Source: Planctomycetota bacterium
Lineage (GTDB): Bacteria > Planctomycetota > Planctomycetia > Planctomycetales > Planctomycetaceae
Reading direction: 5' to 3'
NCBI GenBank assembly: GCA_014584345.1
Contig: JACTNB010000034.1
Location: forward strand, 44,840-108,839
DNA: 64,000 bases
Shown: piece after piece, positions 55,855 through 63,975 of the stretch
Numbering within the stretch: position 1 is the stretch's first letter
How the letters are laid out: each line of letters begins with the position of its first letter
Made by a program: the position numbers and the translations under genes
Notes under the pieces: generated by a model
The model's database searches: none
Told to the model about the DNA's origin: nothing
The model's input: the letters and a program-made list of their open reading frames with translations, nothing else

Positions 55855-55945
55855 ACAATCTGTTTGGCGATAGCTGTCTGCATGCCCATCGCATTGATGA
55901 TAATGATCGCTCCCCGCAGATCGACGAGCCGCAAAACCTCGACGC
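55855..55945 (-). pseudogene. ISAs1-family transposase remnant
   Basis: On the minus strand the translation reads VEVLRLVDLRGAIIIINAMG followed by MQTAIAKQIVQ. This corresponds to the ISAs1 DDE transposase core, where the family has LDLKGAIVTIDAMGCQ-x-x-IA-x-x-I. Only about 30 residues are recognisable, the catalytic Asp of the DAMG motif is Asn here, and neither flank continues the match, so it is a dead fragment. It sits exactly at the boundary between the uvrA run and the DabAB region. Confidence 0.6.
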
Positions 55946-56455
55946 AGGAAACGCTGATTATTCGAGACTTCCCGTGATGCTGGGGCTTCCATGTGGCAGG
56001 AGAGTATCGCCAAGCGGCGTGTGACGGGAATTGCGTTTCTGCGGCAAACTTCTGCAATGCTTCGAAGGAATCTATGGTCTGCATTAGCTAGTTTGTTTTT
56101 TCGCACAACTGGCTCACATGAAAGTGAAAGTTCCGCGTCCGGTCGATGAAGTACAGGATCTCAAGTCCGGCGGTGATGAAGGGAATGTAGGGGTTTGGTC
56201 GGAAACTCCCTTCACTCGCGATTCCGAACTCGGCGTTCAGCAAGTCTATTCCCCATACACATTTCCGGCGGGCACAGTCGAGCGCACTTCCCTGTCGCTC
56301 GACTTCACCCGAAAATGTACCAAGCGCATCAGTGTCAGACGGATACCCGGCCAGCGTCGCCCCAAGGATTTCTTGGAATCCAGGGGCGACGGCGATGGAC
56401 TTTGCATGTCTGGTCGTGATGACAACCTATTTGCCAAAGTATGGTACTGGCTCTA
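55946..56455. other. Intergenic region downstream of dabA
   Basis: About 510 bases between the ISAs1 remnant and the end of the DabA gene. Short open frames on both strands (for example 56118-56459 plus) have no recognisable motif or ribosome site. Probably further degraded insertion-sequence or scar sequence; nothing else identified. Confidence 0.3.
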
Positions 56456-58693
56456 TTAGGATGCGCTTACCCACTTGAAGTCACGTTGGAGCAGGTGCGC
56501 CTGATTGTTGGTTGGGTCGATGCAGGCCAGCGTGACCCAGCCATTACCGAAGAGTTTTATCAGGACATCCTGCGTCTGGATCACCCGATCCAGCATCTCT
56601 CGAGGTGCGTATACGACGGTCAGCAACCGTAGAGGCTCGTGGTATGGCTCGCCGTCGCCGGCAAAGACCGATTGCAGTGGAAGCCCATGCATCAGGTCAC
56701 TCGCGTTACCCTGCATCACGCCGAGCTTTCCGGTGACGTTCTGCGTGACCTTGCTTCCAGCACCATAGGCGACGTTGTCCAGCGTCGAGAACAGATACTG
56801 GCTGTTGATCCATTGCGCAACCACCATTGGAGCGGTCAGGATGGTGGTCAGGAACTTGCCAGCCGTGTCGTTCTTCCAGTCGTAGGAGTGTAGGAAGCAA
56901 CGGCCTTTTAGGTTGACGGATTTCGTCAGTTCCCTTGGGCCGACGATGAAAGCAGCGTTTCGCGCCAGCCCCCATTCTGGTCGCACTTCCGCCCAGTCAC
57001 TGCTCCGCCGCTGGGTCTCCTGAATAGCCATATCGTCCCGCAACATGTGCAGGCCGAAAGTCGCAGTGCGGGCTTTCGCGTTCGCGATTCTTGCCTTGGA
57101 AAGATCTGCACGCAGGCTGTTCAGCATTTCTTGCTGCTGCACTGACACACCGCGCGGCTCGTAGAGTTCGACATGATCCGTGGTTGTATCGTGTGCGGCA
57201 GCCACGAACAGCGTATCTGATGGAATCGCTAGTCCCCGATCCGCAAGTAATGAACGGACCGGAGGACTGTTCAGGATTGCTGCTAGAATCCGGGCGTTGC
57301 TGCCGCCGTGATTGCCACCACAGGCTCCGCAATCTAGAGCGGATGCGTAGGCGTTGTTGTTCGTGCTGCTGCCATGCCCGCAGAGAACCACTAACGGTGC
57401 CAGGTTTTCTGTCAGCCCCATCATCCGAAGCGCGGATTCTCCATAGTCGGCCTGCTGAGAGAGTTCGATACCTTCCAATGCAGGCACGGTTGGAACCGGT
57501 GGCATGACCATCACTCGGGTCGTTTCTGCCAATCCTGAGATGAGCGACGGCGCAAATGTCCGCGCCAGCATCCGCATTCCCAGCCAAGGCCCCAGCATCT
57601 CGACGAGCGCGAAGGGTGTGGCGAAGTTGTACTTCAGCCATTGGTAGAAGGATTTCGGCATTTTCAGCAGTGACCGTCCCTGGTCGTGACGCCGGACGCA
57701 GGATGTATCCGAATCGACCGCGTGGTCACAGACCAGATGTCGCGGTTTGAGCAAGACCGGACACGAATCATGCGGTTGGTCATCGTCGAGCCCCTTCACC
57801 TGGACAGGCAAGCCGAAGAATCCGGCAAACCCAAGAGTGTCATAGTTTCCTTGCGCTTCCAACGCCCGCCGGAACGGCTCGGATCGCACGTCTATGCAAA
57901 ATACGAGTTGGGCATCGGGCCGCGACGATTGAGGAGACTTGGCAGCAATTACCTGCGTCAGCAACTCGTCAAGGAGAGACTTGCGGAACTGTGCTTCCCT
58001 GACGGTCAGCTCAGACAGGAATATCGGCTTGGGCGTATCGAGCGATTCTGCGAGGCTGGCCTCTGGCCACAGCAGGCGAGTCAGAACCATACGCACTGCG
58101 ACATAGTCCACCAACGTTGACGGCCGCTTGGCGTGCTCTGCGGGAGTTTGCCAGTTTTCTTTCCATTTCACGTAGCCCGACCAGCCTGGCAAGGCCGCAA
58201 GTGCCTGCCGAATAAACTCCTCTTTATGGTCCTCGATAATCTCGATCTGTTCGAGACATTCGGCGATCGCATCTTCCGGTGTATCCGGCAGCGACGCCAG
58301 CACTATGTCGTCAGCTCGAGACCGGTTCAGCCGTGTGTCGAACCGCGCGAGGTCGGAGAACACCCGGTATAGACCATCCTCCCGTCCCGGCATAGAGATC
58401 GTCGCTTGACCTTCGTCAAAGTAGGCGGAACACCATTTGATCAATTCCCGGTTGACCGCTTCGCGCCCGGTGCTGGCATCGCTGCTTGCCGCGCGTTGCC
58501 GTTCCGCTTCGAGTACTGCCTGCTCGAAGGGCAAATGTTCAAGTCCCTGCAAGGGGTTGACTGCGATGAAGGTCTTGAGAGGCCAAACGGGGGCCACAAT
58601 ATTTGTGGCGCTCGCGACCATCTCTTTGATCGAGATCGCTTCCACGGGGGTGACCGGAAGCATTCGTTTTTGGGGCAGGGCAACAACGTTCAT
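56456..58693 (-). CDS. dabA: DabA-type inorganic carbon transporter subunit (DUF2309)
   Basis: 745 residues, a DUF2309 protein. In Halothiobacillus this carbonic-anhydrase-like subunit, together with DabB, takes up dissolved inorganic carbon by driving CO2 hydration with the membrane ion gradient. The zinc-site residues are present: Cys266 and Asp268 in LVFCIDVRSEPFRR, and His440 and Cys455 in LCGHGSSTNNNAYASALDC. Their spacing matches the published C351/D353/H524/C539 set. Other marks are APVWPLKTFIAVNPLQGLE near the start and GACGGNHGGSNARI after the Cys. The ATG has an AAAGGAG site, 12 bases after dabB. No carboxysome or RuBisCO gene is in view. Confidence 0.92.
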   Translation of the reverse strand: MNVVALPQKRMLPVTPVEAISIKEMVASATNIVAPVWPLKTFIAVNPLQGLEHLPFEQAVLEAERQRAASSDASTGREAVNRELIKWCSAYFDEGQATISMPGREDGLYRVFSDLARFDTRLNRSRADDIVLASLPDTPEDAIAECLEQIEIIEDHKEEFIRQALAALPGWSGYVKWKENWQTPAEHAKRPSTLVDYVAVRMVLTRLLWPEASLAESLDTPKPIFLSELTVREAQFRKSLLDELLTQVIAAKSPQSSRPDAQLVFCIDVRSEPFRRALEAQGNYDTLGFAGFFGLPVQVKGLDDDQPHDSCPVLLKPRHLVCDHAVDSDTSCVRRHDQGRSLLKMPKSFYQWLKYNFATPFALVEMLGPWLGMRMLARTFAPSLISGLAETTRVMVMPPVPTVPALEGIELSQQADYGESALRMMGLTENLAPLVVLCGHGSSTNNNAYASALDCGACGGNHGGSNARILAAILNSPPVRSLLADRGLAIPSDTLFVAAAHDTTTDHVELYEPRGVSVQQQEMLNSLRADLSKARIANAKARTATFGLHMLRDDMAIQETQRRSSDWAEVRPEWGLARNAAFIVGPRELTKSVNLKGRCFLHSYDWKNDTAGKFLTTILTAPMVVAQWINSQYLFSTLDNVAYGAGSKVTQNVTGKLGVMQGNASDLMHGLPLQSVFAGDGEPYHEPLRLLTVVYAPREMLDRVIQTQDVLIKLFGNGWVTLACIDPTNNQAHLLQRDFKWVSAS

Positions 58694-58704
58694 GGATACT
58701 CCTT

Positions 58705-60051
58705 TCAGGATTTATAAGCGGTTCGGGATGCGGTCACGGTCTGTGGGTGTGGCTGGCTAGCGTTAATCGCTGCCATATACAGCCTCTTCCAGGTGGTTCG
58801 GGACTGAAACCTGGCTGGGAGGTTGAGGATCATGGCCATCCACACCAGGAAGATCGCGGCAATGCCTGCAAAGTACACCGCATCCATCGGCTGCGGCTGT
58901 ATGGCGTGAAGCGAACTGAGGGAGCTTTCGACAAGGCGAATACTAAGGCCGTACATGCCACCTGATCCGGCCCCAACCAGGAAAGTACTAAGTACGCGAG
59001 AGGACGACAGCGGCTTGCCAAGCAAACCGACAGCCAGTTGCGTGGAGGCCATGAAGGCCAGAGCAATCATCAGGCTGGAGGTATCGGCGAAGCTGAGCCC
59101 AGTCCCGCTCGTTAGGGTGAACGCGAAGGCTCCACAAAGCCCCGCCAGGCAGGCGAACAGAATCCGAGGCGGGGAGAGTTGTGTCGCTATGCCGGTTCGT
59201 TTATCGTGCACGACCGAACCCGCGCTCAGAAAGAGATAGGCCTTAAAGAGACCGTGCCAACAGAGATGCGAGATCGCCGGTGCGAAGAGACCCATCCCAC
59301 ACTGCATGAGCATGAATCCCATCTGTCCCATCGTGGAACAAGCTAGCATTCGCTTGATGTCAGTCTGCAGTAACTTCCAAAAGCTACCGACTACTGCCGT
59401 GATGAGGCCGGCCAGGAATAACCCGTGGAGCAGCACAGACTGTGTCGCAAAGAGCGGCGCGAACCGAACGAGTAGGAAACCGCCGCCGTTGACAAGGCCC
59501 GCGTGCATGAGGGCGGAGACAGGCGTTGGAGAATTTAGTGACGAAGTCAACCAGCGATGAAATGGCCAGGCGGCGGATTGGGTCAGTGCGGCAATCGCTA
59601 TCAGCAGCAGAGCAACAAGATGCATCGTTGTCGGCTCACTGGTTCCCTGTACGATGCTGCCGATGGAAGCGGTGCCTGCGCTTTCGGCCAGTAGCCAGAA
59701 ACCCATGCCCAGAACCACGAACCCAAAGCCAAATGTCCTGAGGGCGAGCAGGCCTGAATTTCGGGCAGCACGCCAGTGATCCTTGTGGATCATTAGCATG
59801 ACCAGCAGCAAATTGCTCATGGCCCAACCCGCAAGAAGCACCAAGAGGTGGTCAGCAAAGACCATCGCCATTACGCTGGCGGCAAGCAGCAAGACATAGC
59901 GGCGATGCCGGGGCTGGTTTTTGTCTCCGGCCAGATAGCGATTCGAGTAAGCAAGCACGTTGACGACGACGAACAGGATCAACCCTGCCATCACCCAAGA
60001 CAGGCTGTCAGGCCGGAAATGGCCAAAATTATCAAACCGAAACAAGGGCAT
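58705..60051 (-). CDS. dabB: DabB-type membrane subunit (NuoL/MrpA-like ion-translocating protein)
   Basis: 448 residues from ATG 60051, which has the same AAAGGAG site as dabA; the frame is open to 60102. About 12-13 transmembrane helices of the proton-conducting NADH:quinone antiporter fold. The core SAAWPFHRWLTSSLNSPTPVSALMHAGLVNGGGFLLVRF and LLQTDIKRMLACSTMGQMGFM carry the usual Lys/His residues of the channel. Its size and its pairing with a DUF2309 gene mark it as the DabB partner rather than a respiratory subunit. It is the first gene of the operon. Confidence 0.9.
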   Translation of the reverse strand: MPLFRFDNFGHFRPDSLSWVMAGLILFVVVNVLAYSNRYLAGDKNQPRHRRYVLLLAASVMAMVFADHLLVLLAGWAMSNLLLVMLMIHKDHWRAARNSGLLALRTFGFGFVVLGMGFWLLAESAGTASIGSIVQGTSEPTTMHLVALLLIAIAALTQSAAWPFHRWLTSSLNSPTPVSALMHAGLVNGGGFLLVRFAPLFATQSVLLHGLFLAGLITAVVGSFWKLLQTDIKRMLACSTMGQMGFMLMQCGMGLFAPAISHLCWHGLFKAYLFLSAGSVVHDKRTGIATQLSPPRILFACLAGLCGAFAFTLTSGTGLSFADTSSLMIALAFMASTQLAVGLLGKPLSSSRVLSTFLVGAGSGGMYGLSIRLVESSLSSLHAIQPQPMDAVYFAGIAAIFLVWMAMILNLPARFQSRTTWKRLYMAAINASQPHPQTVTASRTAYKS

Positions 60052-60101
60052 CGAAACTCCTTTCTGGAAAGCGTTGCGTTGCATGACTATCGTCATTGAC
60101 A

Positions 60102-60130
60102 TTTATAAGCACCGCAATGTAATTTGTAAA
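60102..60130 (-). promoter_or_regulatory. Promoter of the dabBA operon
   Basis: Read on the minus strand: -35 TTTACA (complement of 60125-60130), a 17-base spacer and -10 TATAAA (complement of 60102-60107), about 50 bases before the dabB start. Spacing and both hexamers are close to the sigma70 consensus. On the plus strand the same interval holds TTGACA (60096-60101) with a weaker TAATTT for lysR, so the two promoters would overlap. Confidence 0.6.
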
Positions 60131-60134
60131 ATTG

Positions 60135-60149
60135 ATAGTTCTCATCTAT
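60135..60149. promoter_or_regulatory. LysR-type binding site (T-N11-A)
   Basis: ATAGTTCTCATCTAT is an interrupted palindrome (ATAG/CTAT) with the T-N11-A arrangement of LysR recognition sites. It lies directly upstream of the dabB -35 hexamer and 28 bases before the lysR start, where an activator would contact polymerase at dabB and repress its own gene. Assigned from sequence and position only. Confidence 0.5.
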
Positions 60150-60177
60150 GCGATGATCTTTTCGAATAGGTCGCGGT

Positions 60178-61035
60178 ATGCCGTTCTTTGTCGATACCCT
60201 TCAGCTCAAGAGCTTTATCGCGATTGCCGAAACCGGGACGTTTGGGCAGGCCGCCACGACAGTCAACCGGACGCAATCCGCTCTCAGCTTGCAAATCAAA
60301 AAGCTGGAGGAGCAGCTCGGCTGCCAGCTATTCGACCGAACGAACCGCAGGGTGGCGCTTACGCCACAAGGGGAGATTTTCCTCGGTTACGCCAAGCGAA
60401 TGATTCAACTTCAGTGGGAAGCATTCAGTCGCCTCCGGGAGCCGGATGTCGAAGGCGAAATTCGTTTCGGAACGCCAGAGGATTTCGCGACGCACTATCT
60501 TCCGGATGTACTCGCGAGCTTCAGGCAGCATCATCCGCGCGTGCAGTTGAATGTCGCTTGCGACTTGACTCTCAATCTGATCGACGGATTCCATCGCGGG
60601 GAATACGATCTTATTCTCGTGAAACGAGATCCCCAGCGAGTCAAGGGTGGAACAAAGGTCTGGCGGGAACCTCTCGTCTGGGCGGCAGCTGATGGCTACC
60701 AACCTGAACCGAGGTTGTCACTCGTGCTCTCGCCACAGCCCTGCATTTATCGAGCAAGGGCATTGGCAGCACTCGACCGGGCGAAACTTAGCTGGCACAT
60801 TACTTTCACCAGCCCAAGCCTGGCGGGCACGATCGCGGCGGTGAAAGCAGGCCTGGGCATCACCGTTCTTCCGGCGCACATGATTCCTGCCGGCATTCAC
60901 CCGATTCGGAAAGAAGCGAAGCTGACTCAATTGGCAGACTCTGAAGTGGCATTAATGAAGAAGGAAGAGCTTTCGAAAGTCGCAGAAATATTTGCCGACC
61001 ATGTCGTGCAAAGCTTGGAGAACATCAAAACATAG
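60178..61035 (+). CDS. LysR-family transcriptional regulator, divergent from dabBA
   Basis: 285 residues. The N-terminal winged helix (DTLQLKSFIAIAETGTFGQAATTVNRTQSALSLQIKKLEEQLGCQLFDR) is followed by the linker helix and a periplasmic-binding-like effector domain (EGEIRFGTPEDFATHYLPDVLASFRQHHPRV ... GLGITVLPAHMIP). By analogy with CbbR and CcmR-like LysR proteins that sit next to carbon-uptake genes, it probably responds to a metabolite signalling carbon state and controls dabBA. It shares a 126-base control region with dabB. The effector cannot be predicted. Confidence 0.92.
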   Translation: MPFFVDTLQLKSFIAIAETGTFGQAATTVNRTQSALSLQIKKLEEQLGCQLFDRTNRRVALTPQGEIFLGYAKRMIQLQWEAFSRLREPDVEGEIRFGTPEDFATHYLPDVLASFRQHHPRVQLNVACDLTLNLIDGFHRGEYDLILVKRDPQRVKGGTKVWREPLVWAAADGYQPEPRLSLVLSPQPCIYRARALAALDRAKLSWHITFTSPSLAGTIAAVKAGLGITVLPAHMIPAGIHPIRKEAKLTQLADSEVALMKKEELSKVAEIFADHVVQSLENIKT

Positions 61036-61729
61036 CGATTGAAAGGGCTCTTTTTCCGCAAACCTGGCAACGGGGTTTGAACTCAGCATATCACATCCTG
61101 GCCAAGAGTTATGGTGAACGACTGAGTTCGAGAACACAGGTTGCCAGCGTAATCGAACCTGTTAACCGCGGAAAATTAGCCACCAAAACGAATCGTCAGA
61201 AAAAAAGTCGGGACGGCGCACACAGGTTTGAACAGATGGAGACGCTGGCGACGACGTGTGTTCGCGCCTACCCCGCAGACCGTCCGCCCCAACTGCGGTT
61301 TCTCGCTCGGCTTGCGAACGAACCGGTCGAGGCGTAGCGAACTGTGATGGCCACTCCGTCGGTTCAAAGCCCGAGCATCAACCCGTAGCGTGACCCCGAT
61401 CCGACGGTCAAACCGCTCCCCAAATGACGTCTCATGAGATGCTCGAACCGGCGATTGGTATCACATGATACTGATCCGCACCCGATTTCGACTCGATCGG
61501 GATCATTGTCAGGGGCAACAGTATCATTTGCCGGGTCCGATCAGGGTCATCCGCCCTCTGATCGGTGTCATTTTCAGGGTCATCGGTATCACAGGCCCCA
61601 GACGCCCCCCCCCGGACGTCGAACCTCATTTGAGGCGAATAACTGCTATCGATTCGTATAGAATTATAACAATGTCGGCGAAGCGTCGCCGCAAGAAGAG
61701 TGCATGTCTATACCGAATGAACGCGCAGA
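61036..61729. other. Non-coding, repeat-containing region between lysR and the decayed island
   Basis: 694 bases with no supported gene. The first half shows nothing recognisable. Near the end, just before the first island fragment, a hairpin CGGCGA/TCGCCG (61676-61691) and an AT-rich stretch (61650-61672, TATAGAATTATAAC) could mark the old promoter of the broken gene at 61730. Confidence 0.4.
61440..61600. repeat. Degenerate repeats of GTATCA / GATCAGGGTCAT type
   Basis: GTATCA occurs at 61458-61463, around 61521 and around 61586, with an inverted TGATAC at 61466-61471 forming a near-palindrome (GTATCA-CA-TGATAC). Variants of ATCRGGRTCAT recur near 61497, 61540 and 61575. The spacing is irregular and there are no conserved spacers, so it is not a CRISPR array. 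It looks like a decayed end or regulatory repeat of a mobile element. Confidence 0.45.
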
Positions 61730-62362
61730 ATGAGCAAGGCCAAGGCAAGCAAGAATCGAGTATCAAGTCCGGCAGCGACTGGCGGAGCGGGCACGTTTTT
61801 TGAGCAACATGCTAACGCATCTTTTTTGGCGCTGCTGCTTGTGAGGGGAATCCCACCCATCTGTACCAATTGCCGAGTAGTTGAGGTTCATGTTCAGACC
61901 GAACATCTGGGATGGAACACGGACGACTTCCTGATTGTTGGGGAGTCGTCTGCTGGCCAACGGCAGCGGCTCATTGGACAGGTTAAGCGGTCGTTCTCCG
62001 TCAGTTATTCAGATGACGACTTCAAGAGTGCCATCGTTGATGCCTGGCTTGATTTCAAGACTGGAACGAACTTCGACAAAGACTCTGACCACTTTGTCTT
62101 AGTAACTCTGCTCGGATCAAGTACTCTCATCCGATTCTTTTCAGCGCTCTTGGATTGCGCGAGGGCGTCAGCAGATGGAAGTGATTTTCAGCATCGCTTG
62201 ACAACGCCAGGATTCCAGCATGCCAAGGTGGAGCACTACTGCGACGAGGTCAAGAAGATTCTGGATGAATGCGAGGGACGCCCGGTAAGATCTCACTGCG
62301 TTGTGTCCGGTCATGGGGACTTATCCGGCCATCCGTCGTACATACAAGAAATGGCTGGCTGA
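61730..62362 (+). pseudogene. N-terminal nuclease-like fragment (Cap4/DUF4297-like) of a larger defence-type protein
   Basis: 210 residues from an ATG. The part to about residue 180 reads like the N-terminal domain of DUF4297/Cap4-type endonucleases. It has ATGGAGTFFEQH with a candidate catalytic Glu25, TEHLGWNTDDFLIVGE with Asp65/66, and LIGQVKRSFSVS with the Q-x-K element (Gln84, Lys86), an E...D...QxK order typical of PD-(D/E)xK nucleases. In such proteins an NTPase or sensor domain follows. Here the last 25 residues (from about RPVRSHCVV) lose the pattern and end at a stop, while other frames carry further pieces. Read as a truncated gene; the family call is tentative. Confidence 0.5.
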
Positions 62363-62513
62363 ACAAGTCGTTCTTGCCCCACCGTCGGCTGAGAAGATAC
62401 TGGACGAAGCCATCAGTCGAACGGGACTGCCTCAACACTTCGTCGATGACACCCTTGCTTCTCTTCTTCGCTCTGGCCGGGGATCAGAGTTATTGGAAAC
62501 TCGTTGGCAGTAG
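62301..62513 (+). pseudogene. Out-of-frame gene fragment in the decayed island
   Basis: A 70-residue open stretch in a different frame from the nuclease-like fragment, overlapping its last 60 bases. The segment TYPAIRRTYKKWLAEQVVLAPPSAEKILDEAISRTGLPQHFVDD has the composition of real protein, with amphipathic helices and few odd residues. No ribosome site precedes it and it ends abruptly. It may be a distant part of the same ancestral gene joined by a deletion. No function assigned. Confidence 0.35.
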
Positions 62514-62604
62514 CTCGTCGCCGACGGCAACAAGCTGCTGCTTCGCGTAATGCATCTTCTCCGCGTTGGTTGCGTTCGGACCCCAAGTTGGGCAAGAGCA
62601 TCTC

Positions 62605-62906
62605 CTATCATCGCATCCATCATGTGTGTCCCCGATAGTGACGCTTGGGCAGCACTGCTGTCTGTAATTCGCCGCCATCTGAACACATTCACGGATGCTG
62701 ATCATGCGCAGCTGATCAGTTTTGTAGAAGATTGGAGTCGCGGAGTTTCGTGGCAAACACTATATCCCGACGGGGCCAAGGACGCAGCCTCGATCGTGCT
62801 GGAATTGTTGCCCAAGGTTGACGACTACCGGCCAAAGGATCAGCGAGAACGCCTGCTGAAGATTCTCGCGAAACTGCCACTTACAGTCCGCGAGCAGTAC
62901 GTGTAG
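62605..62906 (+). pseudogene. Internal fragment of a large helical protein
   Basis: In this frame about 95 residues look genuinely coding: SDAWAALLSVIRRHLNTFTDADHAQLISFVEDWSRGVSWQ followed by DGAKDAASIVLELLPKVDDYRPKDQRERLLKILAKLP, then a stop. The helical repeats resemble the solenoid or sensor part of STAND-type NTPases, but I cannot name a family. The upstream extension of the frame to 62550 looks non-coding. Probably a further remnant of the gene beginning at 61730. Confidence 0.4.
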
Positions 62907-62955
62907 TTGATGCAAAACGAGCGACATGATGGCACAACCAGAACTCAATGGGTGA

Positions 62956-63126
62956 ATGGAGTCTCTTCTTCGGCTGTTTGTTTACGGACGGCCGCTGGAA
63001 ACGAAGCGAGAGAAATCTATCCGAGAAGCTGTTCTCTACGTCCTCGACAGACTCGTTGAAGCCGGATCGTCCGCGGCCTATCGAATGCGAGATGATTTCG
63101 TCACACCAGTCGCCGTGACGAATTGA
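62956..63126 (+). pseudogene. Short fragment, possible C-terminal piece of the decayed gene
   Basis: A 56-codon stretch from an ATG: MESLLRLFVYGRPLETKREK, then SIREAVLYVLDRLVEAGSSAAYRMRDDFVTPVAVTN and TGA. The amphipathic helix pattern is protein-like, and it follows the preceding fragment after only 50 bases in another frame. No ribosome site is seen. I read it as a continuation of the same broken coding region rather than an independent small gene. Confidence 0.35.
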
Positions 63127-63437
63127 CCGGAGGGACGAAAGCCTGCCACGAACCGTGGTACTGTTGAATGATTTTGAGAGCGGATTCTTGACACCGGCCG
63201 CAAATGCAACACAAACGTTCATGTTACCCAGGCCGCGATTGTGCGGTGGAGCCCAGTCTGCCGGCTTTGTTATGCCGGACATCGAAGCACTTGGCAGACA
63301 ACGCTCCTCGGGTTCCGAACGCGGCCGTGCAGCCGCTGATGCTTTCATCCGACCCCATTTGCGTGCAGCGTGCGCCAGGTTGGCTTCAGAGATGACATCT
63401 GGAGCATTTCGTAGAACCACGACCTGCACCCCACCGG
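63127..63437. other. Unassigned stretch within the decayed island
   Basis: 311 bases in which frames on both strands are open but none shows a recognisable motif, and codon choice looks random. Nothing further can be supported. Confidence 0.3.
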
Positions 63438-63780
63438 ATTCTGTCGCTTTCGGTCATCGGTGGATTTCTTGACGGCCTGGAACTCTCGTTCGGCCCAGTG
63501 CTGAACACGATCATCGGCGCACGCAGGACCGGAAAGACGACGGCGGTCGAGTTCATCGGCTACGCACTCGATTCCCTGCCGAGCCGGGAACACGCAGCGG
63601 ACGAGCGCAAGCGGATTGAGACCCTAGTCAAACGAAACCTCGGTGGCGGACGGATCTGTGTTGGCATCCTGGGGAGCGACGGAGCCCGCTACAACGTCAC
63701 GCGTTCGTTTGGTGACGAGCCGATCGTGCTCGATGCGAATGAGCAGCCGGTCTCACTTAGCCTGAAGTCCGGCATTTTCC
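63438..63780 (+). pseudogene. N-terminal fragment of an SMC/RecF-like AAA ATPase
   Basis: In this frame the translation begins ILSLSVIGGFLDGLELSFGP and continues into VLNTIIGARRTGKTTAVEFI, the first strand and Walker A (GARRTGKT) of SMC-like ATPases. About 75 further plausible residues follow (YALDSLPSREHAADE ... YNVTRSFGDEPIVLDANEQPVSLSLKSGIF). No ATG sits at the expected start; the codon there is ATT (63438), and the first GTG is internal at 63498. After about 63780 the frame reads unrelated residues and stops at 63818, where another frame picks up a different gene. Likely a 5' remnant truncated by a deletion. Confidence 0.5.
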
Positions 63781-63975
63781 GGGCAGCACTACCAGACCAC
63801 ACTCTTCCCCCCATCTGAATCTCAACCGGGCCCCTGCACATCTCGCAGCACGATCTACACCGCTCAAATCGCGGCTGGGCTCATGCTGCATCAATTCACC
63901 CGCTGGTTGCGGGGAATCGACACCGACCGCGGCATGAGCATCAACCTGCTGGCCAGCGAAATGACCCCTCAGTAA
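63766..63975 (+). pseudogene. C-terminal fragment of a ThiF/E1-like adenylyltransferase (tentative)
   Basis: Open from 63766 to TAA 63973-63975. The reading HYQTTLFPPSESQPGPCTSR leads into STIYTAQIAAGLMLHQFTRW, then LRGIDTDRGMSINLLASEMTPQ. The G-P-C-T-S-R-S-T cysteine segment followed by an alpha helix and a short terminal strand resembles the end of E1-like ThiF proteins, where a Cys precedes the last helices. The fragment has no start and begins where the SMC-like frame fails, so the two look fused by a deletion. The family call rests on pattern memory only. Confidence 0.35.

Noticed and set aside
61440..61600. Clustered repeats as a CRISPR array
   Set aside because: Repeat units are short, irregularly spaced and partly inverted, and no cas genes are present.
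62881..63429. 182-residue minus-strand frame in the decayed island
   Set aside because: Antisense to the protein-like fragment at 62956-63126 and without recognisable motifs.
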